This document shows positions 1-13,500 of a DNA stretch of 64,000 bases, one piece after another. Numbering within the stretch: the stretch's first letter is position 1; the number at the start of each line of letters is the position of its first letter. Origin of the DNA: Anarhynchus alexandrinus (lineage: Eukaryota > Chordata > Aves > Charadriiformes > Charadriidae). Location: positions 1,040,914 through 1,104,913 of the forward strand of contig VUYV01000213.1 of assembly GCA_008711295.1 (NCBI GenBank). The letters are read 5' to 3'. The translations under genes were made by a program, and so were the position numbers. A model generated the notes under the pieces. The model was not told where the DNA came from and did no database searches. It saw only the letters and a program-made list of their open reading frames with translations.

Positions 1-257
1 TTTTTTTTTTTTTTTTTTCTTCTCTGCCCCAAAGGAACTGAAAGTGTAAAAAAATAACCCTCCTAGGTTGCAGGCATTCTGCAGAGTGCTGGAAAGCCTC
101 ACAATTACATGCCTGTTTCTATTAAGCAGCTCCATCGTCCTCCACGTGGGTGGTCTGGCTCTCAATAGGCAGGACCTGTCAGGGTCACGTGACGAACCCG
201 CAAACGTTACCCCTTTTACAATAAACTTTACAAAGGGAAAAAAAAAAAAAAAAAAAN
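1..257. other. Window edge: T run, A run and an ambiguous base
   Basis: The window opens with 18 T. An A run at 238-256 ends in a single N at 257. In between is a mixed-composition stretch holding the palindrome GTCACGTGAC at 184-193. Frames open across the A run encode poly-lysine and are not gene evidence. Confidence 0.8.
184..193. promoter_or_regulatory. Palindromic CACGTG E-box (USF/TFE-type)
   Basis: The perfect 10-bp palindrome GTCACGTGAC is seen directly. It matches the extended E-box bound by USF, MITF/TFE and related bHLH-zip factors. Several CpGs lie just downstream (cgaacccgcaaacg). No promoter, TATA box or transcript start can be shown nearby, so function is inference only. Confidence 0.3.
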
Positions 258-3200
258 TCCCGCAGCACAGCAGAGCTCACAGGTCTCCTTCACCCTCTTC
301 CTTCGCCCCCTCCCTTTGCCCCCTTCTCCCACCTTGGGTTCTAAGAGGAGGGAAAGCATGAAAGGTGCCAGGTGGCGGGCTGCGGTTTTCTTGTCAAAAG
401 AAATATATGGTTGGATGTGTAGGGAGAGGAGAGAGGAGCAGAGGTTTCTCCTGGCTGCTGAGCGCCCCGCACTGCACCTGATTTAGTATGTTTGGTTCTG
501 AAAGGTTTATGCCTGTCCTACTCATTTTTTGCTAGAGGTCACTAGAAAGTCAGCTTTCAGGTGGTGAAGCAGCACAAAGCAGGAAAGTTAGCTGCAGTGA
601 ATAATACCTGAATGTTACTGGGGAAGAGCACAGTGATTTTCTTTTGTAAAAAGCAACATTTTCTTCAATAGTTACACACAGGATATAAACACTGCAGAAT
701 TTTACCTTTTTAGGGTCTTGTGGTGGCTGAGTATCATCACAGGATCTGAGAGAAGTGATTTCAAATGTTGCTTCCAGACAGAGCACATTGCAAGGAATAA
801 ATGGTGTGTCTTGGAAGACGTGTCACTGATTGTTTATTGGAAGATCCTTTTCCTCTAGTCAGTCACTTTTGATTTGCTATCAGATTTGGTATATCCACAA
901 TGTATTTTGAGAATAGAATATGTTCCATATTGCCATAGTCTTGTGTCCAAGTTGCCCAGATATTTCTGTTTGTGACACATTTAGAATGCACATGTACGTG
1001 CTTCATGGTTGGGTTCAGTGATTTCACACGACTTTTTTGGATACCCTTTAGCCATGTTTTATCTATATTGCTCCTGTTAGAGAATTCCACTAATAGAAAA
1101 TAATGTGTATCTTACAGTCATATGTTCACTATCAAGAATATGAAAACATTATATAAGAAAAACTTTTAGGAAACATCTTACGATCAGATTGCATTAAACA
1201 GTCTGACTACATACATACTCTTATCTGCGTAAAACCAGGCTAGGCATCAAAATAATGAGCAAGAAGGATATTTTGCCTACAAAACTGTTATTATTTTTAC
1301 GTGACAGAGGGGTTTGTGTCAATGATAAAGAGTTGGAAGAGCATGGGAAAAGACATTTTACAGGATCTTTAAAGAGCACATGAAAAACATACATCACTTT
1401 TTATAGCCTCACTGATCAATCACAGAGTTAGATTACTGAAGCAAAAGACAGACAGCAGGGGTAGAGGGTGCATAGATGTCATGGTTGTAATCCTCCAGCC
1501 TGTCCTCCCACCCACCACATTCAATCTTAAATTTTACAGAGAAACTCATCATAACTCCTGATAATAAGTTCCAGTGGTTTCTGACTCCACACGTTGGACG
1601 GGATAATGTCCACAGTGCCTAGCCTAACCATGCCATGTACCCACAGTATTGTTACTTAAACTGGTAGGAGGCGGAATAGCAGAATAGTCACAAAAAGAAT
1701 CAGCAATTATCCTGCTAGGGAAGAAAAGTGGTGTAAAGCAGTGCAATATGTAAGTGTGCAGTTTTAGAAAGAGGTGTGCAGTACAGACCAAGAATTAGAA
1801 ACAATGTAAGTATCCGGATGATAGCGCAAGTTAGGAAGTATCAGATAAAATAACCTGAGAAATACAAGACTCCTCACTTGTTCAACATCAAAAGCACGTC
1901 AGTGGTAAGTACCCTAGCTTTCACTGCCTCTTTCTTTTGCCAGGGTAATCCCTCCAGTTACTTCTGTACTACACAACAAACCTGAGTCTTCACCATCCCA
2001 TGGCACTAAAGTTCCTAATGTGTTCAGAGGAAAATAGCATAATTAGACATGAACTGTCCAGACATGTGACACAAAGGAAATAAAAAAAGCGATATGTATG
2101 GGGATCACCCAGAATATTTCAGAAGAGAAGGGCAGAGGTTTCTTCATTCTCTACTGCAGCTATTTAAATAAAAATGTTACATATAGCTGGGACATTAAAC
2201 CAGGAAAGAATTACTTCAAAACCATCCTGTTTTCTATACTATTTCCCTAAGCACCTCCTACTAGACTCTCTTGGAGGCAGCATTCTGGTCAGGCCAGGGC
2301 TTTGTATGACACAGTGTTTTTATTATGGTCTTATATAGCAGATGGTTTGGTGTTTTGTCTGTAACCACTGAATAATTATTTGCTAATGGTAGCTATTACT
2401 AAATGGTAAGTAGCTATTTACATCTGTGTATGTACACCTAATGGAACTCCGGGGGAAAAAAATAGATCAGTTACTGTGCAACCTACACTCTCAACAGCAG
2501 CAATGATTACAGTCCATTGACAGGAACCTTTGAAAATGATGGGGACCAAAATTCATAGCCTGGCAAACATGAACCATCATGCTGTCCTGAATAAGTAGAG
2601 ATGACTGTGTGTGCTCCCATTTGCAGATTTAATTGTGAGGCAGTGGTTACTCAAGCGTGAAAGCTCAAAGGCTTCTGGCAGGTAGTTCCCGATGGCACCT
2701 TTCACACAGCTTCCTAGCACAGACAGGTAATCCTACAGTGGCCAGTGCTGCCACATTAACTCTACTGATAATTACAAATAATAACCTGGATGTTAATTCT
2801 GATTTTGCTTGGATGTCAGTGCTTCACAAGGGGAAGGGAGGGAAAGTGGAAAACTAAGCCAAAGCTGACTTTGCTGCTGAAAAACAGACATCCTTTCTCT
2901 AAGCAGGATCTTGCTGCAGGATCTTATCCTGTTTTATTCCCCTTTGCTCCTCTACTAATAAAAAACATATTTCAATCTAATTCAGTACTTTCCTTCTGAG
3001 GCCACTGTTGAGGGTCTTCAGCTCAATCTGTCTTGGTTGTAACTACAGGTGGTGCTGCCAAGAAAACCATTCTGAACATGTGACAAGGCCACAATGTCAA
3101 GGACCGGGTGTCACACCCCCATTGGAGGCACAATTAAGAGAACTGTCTCTTAGTCTTGCTGTGTTTAGGGCAGCCTCATGCCTGGATGACTCAGTCTAGT

Positions 3201-4317
3201 ACCAAGTACCTGCAGGTCTGATGCTAAAGTGAAGCATGTTTCCAGCAATTAATTTTTTTTTTTTTTTAGGAAAAGAGTCCCTTATTACTTCAGTGCTGAA
3301 CCTCATTATCAAGAAAATGAGTGTGGAGTCCTCATCACCTAGCACTTTTAAAGTTCCATTGTTTTCAGCCCCAAGCATGTTCACCTCTGGAGCAGAAAAA
3401 GGAGGAAGGAGAGAAAGAAAAAGAAGACCCTGACCGCTTTGCTTTTGTTTGTTACAGAGAGGGGAAGCACAGCTGTGGATATGTCTGGTAGTCCTTTGCT
3501 ACTTGTATCACGAGTCTCTTGCAGAGAGTTGGCGATTTGAGAAAGCCTAGGAAAAGAGATGTTCCTTATGATGCTCCATGCTCATGCTGGTCCAAATGGT
3601 GTGGAATCAAGGCTCATGCACAGTACCTCTCCCTACAGACCCTAGTGTGGAGATTGCCTTATTTGCAAATGTGACATTTTTTTCCTTGTGTTCAGCATAG
3701 AATCCACTATAACCCCCAGATACTTTTCTGTATTATCCTTCCCTGAAGCCCTCACTTTAACTATGTCTATATGTCACTGGAAAACAGTTCTATTCCACCT
3801 TTTTGTATCATATTCAGCTGTTATGAAATTTCATGATTTTCTTAGCCATTTTACTTTGTTATCATGTTGCAATACAGTAAGCTTTCCTGTAAAAGTTTGG
3901 CCATCATCAATGAAAACATGAAATGTCTTACCTTACCTCACCTCTGTTGGGCCTTGGTTGAAAATATATGTTTGTTAATCTTGCAAGTGAACCCAAAATT
4001 CACTGACTTAATTTAAAGATATTGCTAAAAAAGTTTTTGTTTAAGAGTAGTCCAAAAATTAATAAGGCTGGGAGCTCAGCTGCTGGAAATTAGCCCATCT
4101 TCTGTAAGCCATCAACAGTATATGATTTACGCTGCTAATTCATTGACTGACTAAAACTGATGGTTTAGTTTTGGAATGTTGTATGAAGGATATAAGACCC
4201 AATTTCATATCAAGGATTCCCACTATACCAACAGAAATACAGAACTGAGGGAAGGTCTTTGCAGGAAACAAATAAGTGGTCTCCAGGCTGCACTTTTAGG
4301 CCATGCCTGTCTTGGTA
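258..4317. other. Non-coding stretch, no gene recognised
   Basis: This is ordinary AT-leaning unique sequence. Its short frames have no recognisable protein similarity. It contains a T15 run at 3253-3267 and a modest GC-richer patch near 290-480. No LINE, SINE or LTR was recognised by eye. Confidence 0.6.
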
Positions 4318-4406
4318 TTAGCTCAATAACCTGAGAAACGTCTTAGGACACCCCTGGCCTAATGGTCATCTGTGGCCTAAGAGGTTTCTCAGGTTTATTG
4401 AGCTAA
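4318..4406. repeat. Long near-perfect inverted repeat (hairpin, 30-bp arms, 28-nt loop)
   Basis: The left arm is 4318-4347 and the right arm 4376-4406, separated by 28 nt. Reverse-complementing the right arm gives the left arm except for one extra A (a one-base bulge) and one mismatch, so 29 of 30 left-arm positions pair. The arms start TTAGCTCAATAA and end TCTTAGG. The stem length and single small loop resemble a pre-microRNA or small-RNA hairpin. It could also be a tiny inverted-repeat transposon remnant or a templated inversion from replication. I do not recognise the arm as a known microRNA. Pairing outside the arms falls off quickly, with only weak complementarity for about ten more bases. 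Confidence 0.85.
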
Positions 4407-7400
4407 TTAGCCTAGCACATAAAGTTTCTGGTATGTTCGTGCAGGAAATACAGAAGGAATGCAATTGACAGAAGGCGTAAGAGAGGCAGATCTTCTGCAT
4501 GGTCTCTTCTCTTCCATCAGCCTCAAGGCTGGAGCTGTGAAGTTTCATGTGTGTGTGTGAGTGTATGTGGCCTTTTGCTAATCCTACATGTCAGCCTAAA
4601 GATATGGTGCAAACTGTCTCTGTGGGACCAGAGGTTTCATGTGGTGCAGAAAAGCATCAGAAGCAGCACCATGGATATGAGTGGTTGTTAGGAACTTGTC
4701 TGGATCCAAGAAATGGATTCACGCCTTGTATCTACTGAAACTGTGGTGATAAATGAGGGTTTGGGATGTATGGTTAGGAAGACATGTCAAAGAGTTTGTT
4801 AGTCTGTGAACATCCTGTTTCCAATGCAGCATTTTCCACATCCATGCCTCTCCATGGGAGAGACAGGGATCCCTCTTCCAAAGAGGGACTAGGAACTTGG
4901 TGAGCAATGCCCTGGGAACAGTAATAGCCTCAATAAGTCATGCGACTCTGCTAGGGTTTTGCTGACAGGTCATTCCTACCCCTCTGCCACATGAAGAAGT
5001 GTTATGAAAGGGCTAAGCAATCTAGTCGTCTCCCTGTAGTACCACCTAGGACAATGGTAGCAATCAGGAGCAAGGGGATTTCCTATGCCTATTCCTGTGC
5101 CATTAGCTGTACTCTAATCTATATTCAAAACAGAGTGAAGGTGGTGTTGGGATGTTGGGGTCACATGTGCTGAAGATATACCCAAGGGCAGTTTGGCAAG
5201 CAGAGGTGATTTTTTAAAATCGGAACAAGTGGAATACTTGGGAATCTAGGCAAACTCGTGGGTACACAAGCCTTTCTCCAGCTCTGAAAGAAAAGAAGCA
5301 AACTTCAAAGTTACGTGCAAGTTAGGAACAGTGCCTGTGAATTTAATTATGCTGAGTTTAATTAGAAATGAGAGGAAAGGTATTTGGGCCTCTGGAGTAG
5401 AGAGGTGTTAAGAGGTGTTATCTCCTAAGATAGTTGAGAAATGGGTAATTTATTGCCTAGGGAACACACAGAGGTTTTTGGAGGGAGCTGGAGGAGTGAA
5501 CAGAAGAGGGGAAGTATGCCCTAAAACCGCTAATGAATCCAGGATTTCTAGTGTCTGCTGTGGTTATGAGTTTCAGTTCCCAGGTGCATCTTTTGAAGGG
5601 AGTTTTTAATAAGGGTTGGTGCGCCCAAAAGCTATCCTTTTCCCTCCAGCTGTACAAGTTGGACTAATAAGAGATATTATCTCTACCTACACGTCTTCTC
5701 ATTTTAAGAAACTGGCAGCTCAGCTACAGAAAAGTCCTGTGTGTCTCAATGCCAAACTGTTCAGAAAAAGCCTAACTTCTCTCTCCTCTTGAGGTTTTTG
5801 GTTGTTCAACTATAGACGGCAGGACAGAAATCTGCTTTGTCCCTTGCTGGTGTGTTTAGGCCCTGAAGCATAAGAACTGAAAGACTGCTCTTGGCATTCC
5901 ATCCCAGCTAAGCGAGCTGTAGAGTTTTTCTCCCCAGATAAATGCCAGTTATTTGCCTCAGTAACATTATGAAGTTGTGTTTTGCATGGTTTCTTTGCCT
6001 TTTCATTTGGTCAAGTACTTTCATGTTCCAGTGGGGGAAGAGCAGCCAGTTAGTCTTCTCTACAGTATTTAATGAGTCTGGGTAAAAATACTGTATTATA
6101 AATTGTAACCCAAGACACTCTTGTGGTAGAGTATTTCCTCTTAAATAACAATGGAAAAATTTTGCCTTTTATTTTGTAAAGTAGGGAAGGAATGCACAGA
6201 GCAACTCTCTCCCGCTTCCCCCAAGAATCGTGCATCACAATACACTTTCTACATTTATTTTGGCAGTTTCATTTTCCTTATTAATGATATTATTTAATCT
6301 ACTAGCAAATGAGTAAATGAAGTCTTAGCACTCATTATGCTATTACGCTAATACAAAAGTACATTGTAATGCTCTGCTACTAAATCTTTGCTAAATGTGA
6401 AACTTAAGAAAGCATCCATATTGGTGAAGTTCAATGACATATGCTATTGAGCATTCTGCACTCATCTGTAACAAATTGTCTGGACAAATAGGCTAGGATT
6501 CACTACTCAAAGGCACATGCATAAGTGTTTATGAATCTATTTTTAATGTTTACTCGTGTTTCCATATCTCATCATTATTTCTACAATTGCGATCGAGCGT
6601 TGTTTGGAAAAAAGTTATTTTCTTCCCTGGACAGGTGGCTGGAGCTTCTGCCATTTTGCAGACGGCTATTTCCAGCTTGCACTGGTAGTAGCCATAGTGG
6701 TTCTTCCAGTCTGCCGCTGACCTATGACTTTTATATTCTTTTTACACACCGTGTTCCTGATTTTGGGAAGCGCTTAATTTCTTCCACTTTGGAGGCAGCC
6801 AGGAGCCCCTCTGCAAATAAACAAACAAACAAGAATCTGCTTAAAAAAATGGGACCTCACATAGCAAAGCTGAGTGTTTATATCCTGGCAGAATTCATGC
6901 TTCTAAAAGACCTGTGGTGGTACCTTTTTGAGCAATAATTCAGTTGCAAGCTGAGGCTATGTGATATCTGGATGGAAGAGCTTAGAAAAATGCAGCTTTT
7001 CAGAACTGTGGGCTTATTTCCAGCTGCGTTGACTTCACTGAGAATTAATTGCTCTTGAATGAAGTAGTGCTGTTGATTTACTCGGCAGAGCTCTTCCATC
7101 TGGGTGAGTCCCAGTGTTATGAGCTAGTTAAAGAGTTCATTGCTATTTTCAAAACCAGTAAAGCTGCTCATTCTGACCTGTTCATGGGTTATGCAAGAAA
7201 TAGTCTCAGTTCAGAATCTGTGAACGCTCAGAAATACCTTTTTTTACTTCTGTTCTTTATAAAGAATATTTTTTCAAGCCAGGTGCAAAAGCCTGTATGC
7301 TACCAACAGAAGATATCTGCCTAGAGTGAAGATTCATGAAACATAGCAAATAAAGGAGTGCAATATTTTCAAATCTCCAGCCAGCCAGCAGCCATTCTAG

Positions 7401-10400
7401 CCTTTGACATTTAGTTTTAATACCTTATATAAAAGCTGTGTGGGCTGAGTGACACAAGGTTAAATTTTAAGCCACTATGCAATGAATTGTACTGAACTGT
7501 ACTTTGAAAACTGTCCTTGTCTGCTGACCTACACAATATCATTAAAACTTCTAACCCATATTTTCATGGCATATTACTTCAAAAGAATGCTTTAGAACAT
7601 GAATTGCTTTAGATAATTAAAGAGAAATGAAATTGCCTTTTGGCATACTGCCACAGAGTACAGCTTTGGTTACAGGAAATAAATTCCCTTCTCAGAATTG
7701 ACATTTTTTATTATTGCTGCCATTGATTTGGCGGTGCCACGGCCTAGAGCAGGCGTCACAGAAAGGTTGACAAAATTAGAGTATGTGAAGAAAGAGGAGG
7801 AAAATCTACGCTTTGGTTAAGGTTATCATTATCAGCCCCATGGAGCTTTGTAGATGAGGACCACTGTGATAATAGATATGGGGGAATCAGACCTGTTAGA
7901 TGTAATGAAGCCTGTGCAGTCCTATGGGTGCTAAGTGTCTTTTGATTTGAGACTATAGCAGCTTGATATCAAAGTCTGCGCAGCTGCTGTAGGTTAAAAA
8001 AACAAACAACCCCCTCCCCGACTTTGTCATTAGGAAATACCTCTGGAGAGCAAACAAAAGAATGGTGTCTCATTAGCGGTAGATGTGAGGGAACCACATT
8101 TTCTTTGGTTTTGTTGACACATTGCTTTCTTAAAAGCAAACACCCTCAGTTATAATGGATTACTCCACCAGGAGGAAAACTAATCCTCCTCTTCAGCTGC
8201 CAATCAGGGCTGAAGAGTGTTCCAAGAATTCCACAAGATGACACTCTTAGCAAAATAAGAGTAGTTTGGGGAAATCCTTTGCCTTGGTTGCCTTGTGAGG
8301 GAGTCATGATTTACAGGGGTTTCACATTGCTCTGCAACTGTTACTGAGATTTCAGCACCTGCGTCATAACAGCAACTCTTTTTTTTTCTTCTTTCATTAA
8401 GGAATACGCTGTTGACCTACAAACCGAGCAAAACTGTCGTTGAAGTTATATATGTATCACTAGGGAGTAATTGTTAACTCTTGCTATGTAATAAATGTCT
8501 TTTTGGAACAGACTTTTCTTATATGAAAAGAAAAGTAGGAAATACACTGAGTAAAAATGCATTCAAATCTAGAATACCTAATACTTCATTCTTAGTGACC
8601 ACAATAGGTAGAACCCCCCTTTGCTGGTTCAATCACCATGATATTTGTATGAGACAAATAGGAAGCTGTTCTGAACTTGTGTTTTCTGATGTTAGTTGGA
8701 TATAAAAAAAATAAATATCCAAACCCCAAACCAAACCAAATGTATAATAATCCATATTTTAATTCCACCATACCTGAGAAATGTGGCTACCACAATACTT
8801 AGACCATCATATGAAGGAAAGTTTAGTGATCATAACTTGTTACCCAAGCTGTAGAATCAAAGTTTTTACATCACTTCCTCTTTGACGTACAAGCAGGTTA
8901 AGGGCAGTATGTCATCATCTTTTCTTACAGAAAACCTTGGAAATGCTGATTTCATTGGATCAACTTGCAGAACAGGTCCTCCTCTAGCCCAGAGTGGAAA
9001 TTGAAATTTAAAAATGAAGGGCTGATTTAGTTGCTGTAGTTTTGGGCTTGAACGCTAAGGGTAACAAGATCTTGTTCTGAACTGACAAGCATAGGTGGTA
9101 AACGGGGCAGGAGCTTTTAGACCAGTTTTGTCACTGAAGCCAACACCTTTTGAAATTATCACAATTAAGCCTCCAGGTGACCCAAACCTACACATGATTC
9201 CTTTTTAAATTTCTTCTTCTCAAGCCTATTCCTCACATCTCTTTCAGCTTGCTGCTGAAAAAAACAGAAAGAAAAAAGAACACAAAAAATGTGGGGGGCC
9301 AAGAGTGACAAAAATATACACAAGTATACCTGAGCCTTCTCAAACCCTCCAAACCAGTTTCTCAGTTTTTTTCTTTCAGTTTTTGCTTCAGTTTGAAACC
9401 TGAGCTTTTGAAACACTGGTTTTCCTTGCACCAGGGAAGGAGGAGAGATTTTGCTGAAAGTGAATTTCTTCAATATAATGTTGACCACCTCTCGTAAGAG
9501 AAGATATTAGCTACAAATAACTTCTATAAATCAAAGCTTTCAGACCATATAAAGAGCTAAATTCTTTTACAAACTCAATTCCAATAAAGCCAGTGACACT
9601 GCATAGGTTTTAATACTAGGGCTGAGTTCGGTGTGGCATATCAGTCTTCAGAGGACATTATATAGATATACATACTATGGGGAAGGAATTTTAGACCCCG
9701 AGAGCTCTTGTGCTAATCTGATGGGCAAAGGGTGGTTAAGTGAAAAATGTTTAGTTTTCATGTGTTTCAGGGGACTGGTTTGAACAAACATTGTTGTGTT
9801 TAGGTACTAAATTGAAGTGTAGGATAGGGACTATCTTTTAGGGGTTTGATAACACTTGAAAGTGAATTCAGATGAAAGGGTCTGAATTTATGGCATTCCA
9901 GCTATTTCTGGCTTACTTCAGCTGTGCACAATCTCACTGGAGAGCAAAGGGACCTTGCTCCCTTTTAGTTTACACATTTTCAGAATGAATTAAGATATCT
10001 TAGAACACAGTGTTCTTGTTTGACAATGAGCTGGAAGATATTTGTGGATAGCTTTCCTACTCTACGTCTAATCAAGCTTTTTTCTTGTACCTGTTTTAAG
10101 AAGGTTATGATCCGCCTAAGTTTTTTTTAAGCTATCACAGTACAAATGACACATTACACCTTTTATACAGTCCATTGCCAATCTGAAGGTTGGAAAAGAA
10201 AGAGTCAACGTAACCTTGTGGGACCTCTTCTTCTTGCCACAGCGTAAATAAATAAATAACAATAATCAGCAATTGATGTGTGGACACTGATCTGCAACTT
10301 CAACTGTACTCTTCTGTTTGTACAACTGGGCTGAAAACCTCATGTGTGCATGGGTCCTCATGAGATTTCTCACGCTTCTGAGCAGGCGAACAGTCCTCCA

Positions 10401-10476
10401 TAAACAGCTTTTGTTATGGCATTTCTCCACTTCTACTTCCAGTCCCTGCAGGAATCAGAACATATAGCACTAGGCC
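4407..10476. other. Non-coding stretch, no gene recognised
   Basis: No repeat family or exon was recognised. The 137-codon frame at 6525-6938 has random-looking composition and no splice context. The sequence at about 7380-7760 is AT-rich with several homeobox-like TAAT cores and reads like possible conserved non-coding DNA, but that needs an alignment. Short (CCAAA)-like and AAAC repeats occur near 8720-8745 and 6820-6832. Confidence 0.5.
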
Positions 10477-10518
10477 AAAGAAAAAAAAAAAGAAAAAAAG
10501 AAAAAAAAAGAAGGAAAA
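10477..10518 (+). repeat. A-rich simple repeat
   Basis: About 42 bp is almost only A with scattered G, in blocks of 7 to 11 A. It could be an old poly-A tail or simple slippage. No retrotransposon body was recognised upstream. Confidence 0.85.
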
Positions 10519-13500
10519 CAATGGAATAAAGCAATTAAACTATTTCAGACTGCCAGCAATGCCTGCTTTGAGCTTGTATTTGTTCTGATCCCTCCAGCTC
10601 TGCTTACAATTTTGGGTGTAACACTACTTGAGGGAGAGGAGGAGAGACATCGATTGTCTTCTGTGGTGAAGAAGGCAGTAGATTCCAAGGGCAAAAACCA
10701 CCAAAAAAAAAGTAGAGGCTTCTTAGGGATCACATTAGGGATTAGATCCTAACTTTAAGAGGCAAATAGTGCTGATCAATGGTTGTATTTGGCTAGCACT
10801 GGTTGAGTGGTTCTCAATGGTTGCCTCTGCTTAGCGCTTCATGAAACTAAGCTGCAGCTTTGTAATGTAAAGGCTGCATTTAAAATAACAGTCAGTAAAC
10901 ATAAAGCACTGCAGAAGGAAGGGTTCTTCGCAATGAATTTGGGACTCCTGGAATGTTTTTGAAAATGTTCAAAGACTTTTCTTATGAAAGCTTATCTTTG
11001 AAAAGGAAAAGGTATGTTTTTGGTCTCTGTTGAAGAAGTTCACGTATAGAAATATTTGGTCTTCAACTGTAGTCAACTGTATGGAAAAAGTGGGCACGAT
11101 GTACAGTATAGCAAGTACTGGGTTTTTTATTCTTCAACACCAAAGACCAATCTTCTTGATAAAAGTCTATACTAAGGTCCATTATGGAAAGGCCTTTCTT
11201 TGCATGGTAAGGCATTAAATGTCTTGTACTTATTAAACACATTTTCACGATTGTTAGTAGCTTGCATGCTGCTGCATAGAGCTCAGATTGGTATGTGCTT
11301 AGCCTTAGTACTTAAATCTATATGTATACAGTCAGACTAAAGTCTCTGTTTTCAGATTTGAACTCTGCAGTTCCTTCTGCAGATCATTCAACCTAATGTG
11401 GGCACCACCCAGCACAGCACTGGCTGGTTAGTACTTTTAAAAATCTTGGAAGCCACTTCCAGCTAAGATTTTTAAACACAAAAGGAAACTTTTTAAGATG
11501 CATAATCACAGAGGGTTCTGAGTATGTAACTCTAGTTTCTTTTTAAGTGACAATGTGGCCTCCCAGTTCACTTTAGTTGAATTAGGTTTTATTTAGGTAG
11601 GCTGAGGGCACGCAGGATGTGTTTAATCTGACAAATTTCTTCTGAATCTAAAACAGAGTGGAAAGCTCTCAATGTTGAAATGTGTAACTCATTCAGTTAT
11701 ATCATCCTAATACTTGCTAGAGATTTCCTCTTAAATCATCAAATAGGTGCTTAACTTAAGCTTATGACAATGTTCAAGGAGGTGGGTTTTGGCTACATAA
11801 CACCACCAGAAGCACATGGGCAAGCCCTGATGCCCACAAAAAGCCTCCAACTATTCTGGTGTTACACCTAAACCCTAATAATATGGGGATGACTCTCAGT
11901 TGCAGGCCTTTAGACAGCAAATTTCAGGGTGAAACCCTGGACTAGCTTTTATCAATAACGACTGTAATTCAGAACTATGTAAAAATAGTATTTGTCACCC
12001 TCTATCCCCTTAAAATTATAGTAATGATTGTGATATATATAAAATGCTATTCAAACACTATTCATGATGTTATAATACATTAATTTTATTCAGAATCACA
12101 AAATGTTGGGAAATATTTTGCCCTATTACTTGAAAAATAAGACTACATTTAAATCACAGTTTGCAAGTACTTAAATTTCAAGAATGAAGGTTGAAAATTT
12201 GCACTTAATTTTGTGATTTCTGGGTCTTAAAGTGCTTAACAATGTGCCGCTAAGATTCTTTTAATATAGTGTCAAAATGATATTTCTTTGTGTGTTCGTA
12301 GAGCAGCATGAACATCTTACCATTCTTCGTGATATCTGAACACTAAAATTGAACAAATACTGATTTTCCTGCAATATGGCTGCAACAAGAGGTTTGTAGC
12401 CTACCAGCACCATATTCTAGAAAACAGTCTTCCTCATAAGACAAAATAGAGCTAAGCAGAAGTAATAAAGTCTGTATCAACATCCCTGTAATTGGTTTCT
12501 TCCTCTCAAAAACCACTGGTGGAAAAGTCATTTCACTAGGATACCGAAGGAAAGATACAAGTGCAAGTGGTTATGTTCAAAAGGAGACATTGATCAAGAA
12601 ATGTTTGGAAAATAGTAAATGTTCATGTGACTAACAGTTGCAGCTCTTGTAGTCCTACAGTACACAAGTCAGTCCAAGGCCATTATCTGGTGGCTGTGCA
12701 TTGCTTAAATCAAAGTAAACAGCGAGGTGATAGGACTGCGTAGCATTTAAACCAGATTAGGGCTGAGAATTGATGATAGCAAGGGAGCCGAAGCAAAGTT
12801 CTTGAGGACTGATAACCAGTCCTTTCCTTTTTGTTATGATTACCTTTCAGCCAGATCAGTTTCTTAACATATTTCACCATGCAGCCCTATAGGCACCAGA
12901 GCTGGCACAACAAGTGGCCCAGAGCAAGGGAGAAACACAGGGATGGCCTGTGACAGCAACCCACACCGCGAGCCTGAGTGGTGGGTGGTGAACGGCTGCA
13001 GATGAGAACCTACAGATTCGAAAGCCTAATATGACATCAGAGGAGAAAGAAATGTGGCCTTCATCATCTGTATTATCTGTAATAAACCATCGAGCCATTC
13101 CTGTTAAAACGCTGTTGCTGTTTTGCAGTGTAGATCATGCAGATTTTGTCCAGAAATGGCAAAAGAGGTCTATAAAATTCTTCTGTTTTAAACATCGAGA
13201 CTGCATAAGCAATCCATTGCTTTTCACTACGGACACATTTCCAGGTCAAATAATTGTTGAGAACTTCAGTATCCCCTAATATTACTTCACCTGTAGTACA
13301 GCTTAGAATTGAATCATTCCTCTTCTGAGATTTATGAATTATCCATTAGTATTAGCTGCTGCACTTCAAAGATCACCCAAATACTAATGCACAGAACCTC
13401 TTGTATTCTGCTTACTTGTATCAGCATATGTCTTTCATGAGTCAAGGGAAGCAAGAAAAGCATGTGAAAATCGACACTGTTCCACTCTGACCCCAGGAGA

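Noticed and set aside
68..361. 97-codon frame at the window start
   Set aside because: It depends on reading through the A19 run and the N. No splice or homology support.
6525..6938. 137-codon forward frame
   Set aside because: Random-looking composition, no family motif and no convincing splice borders.
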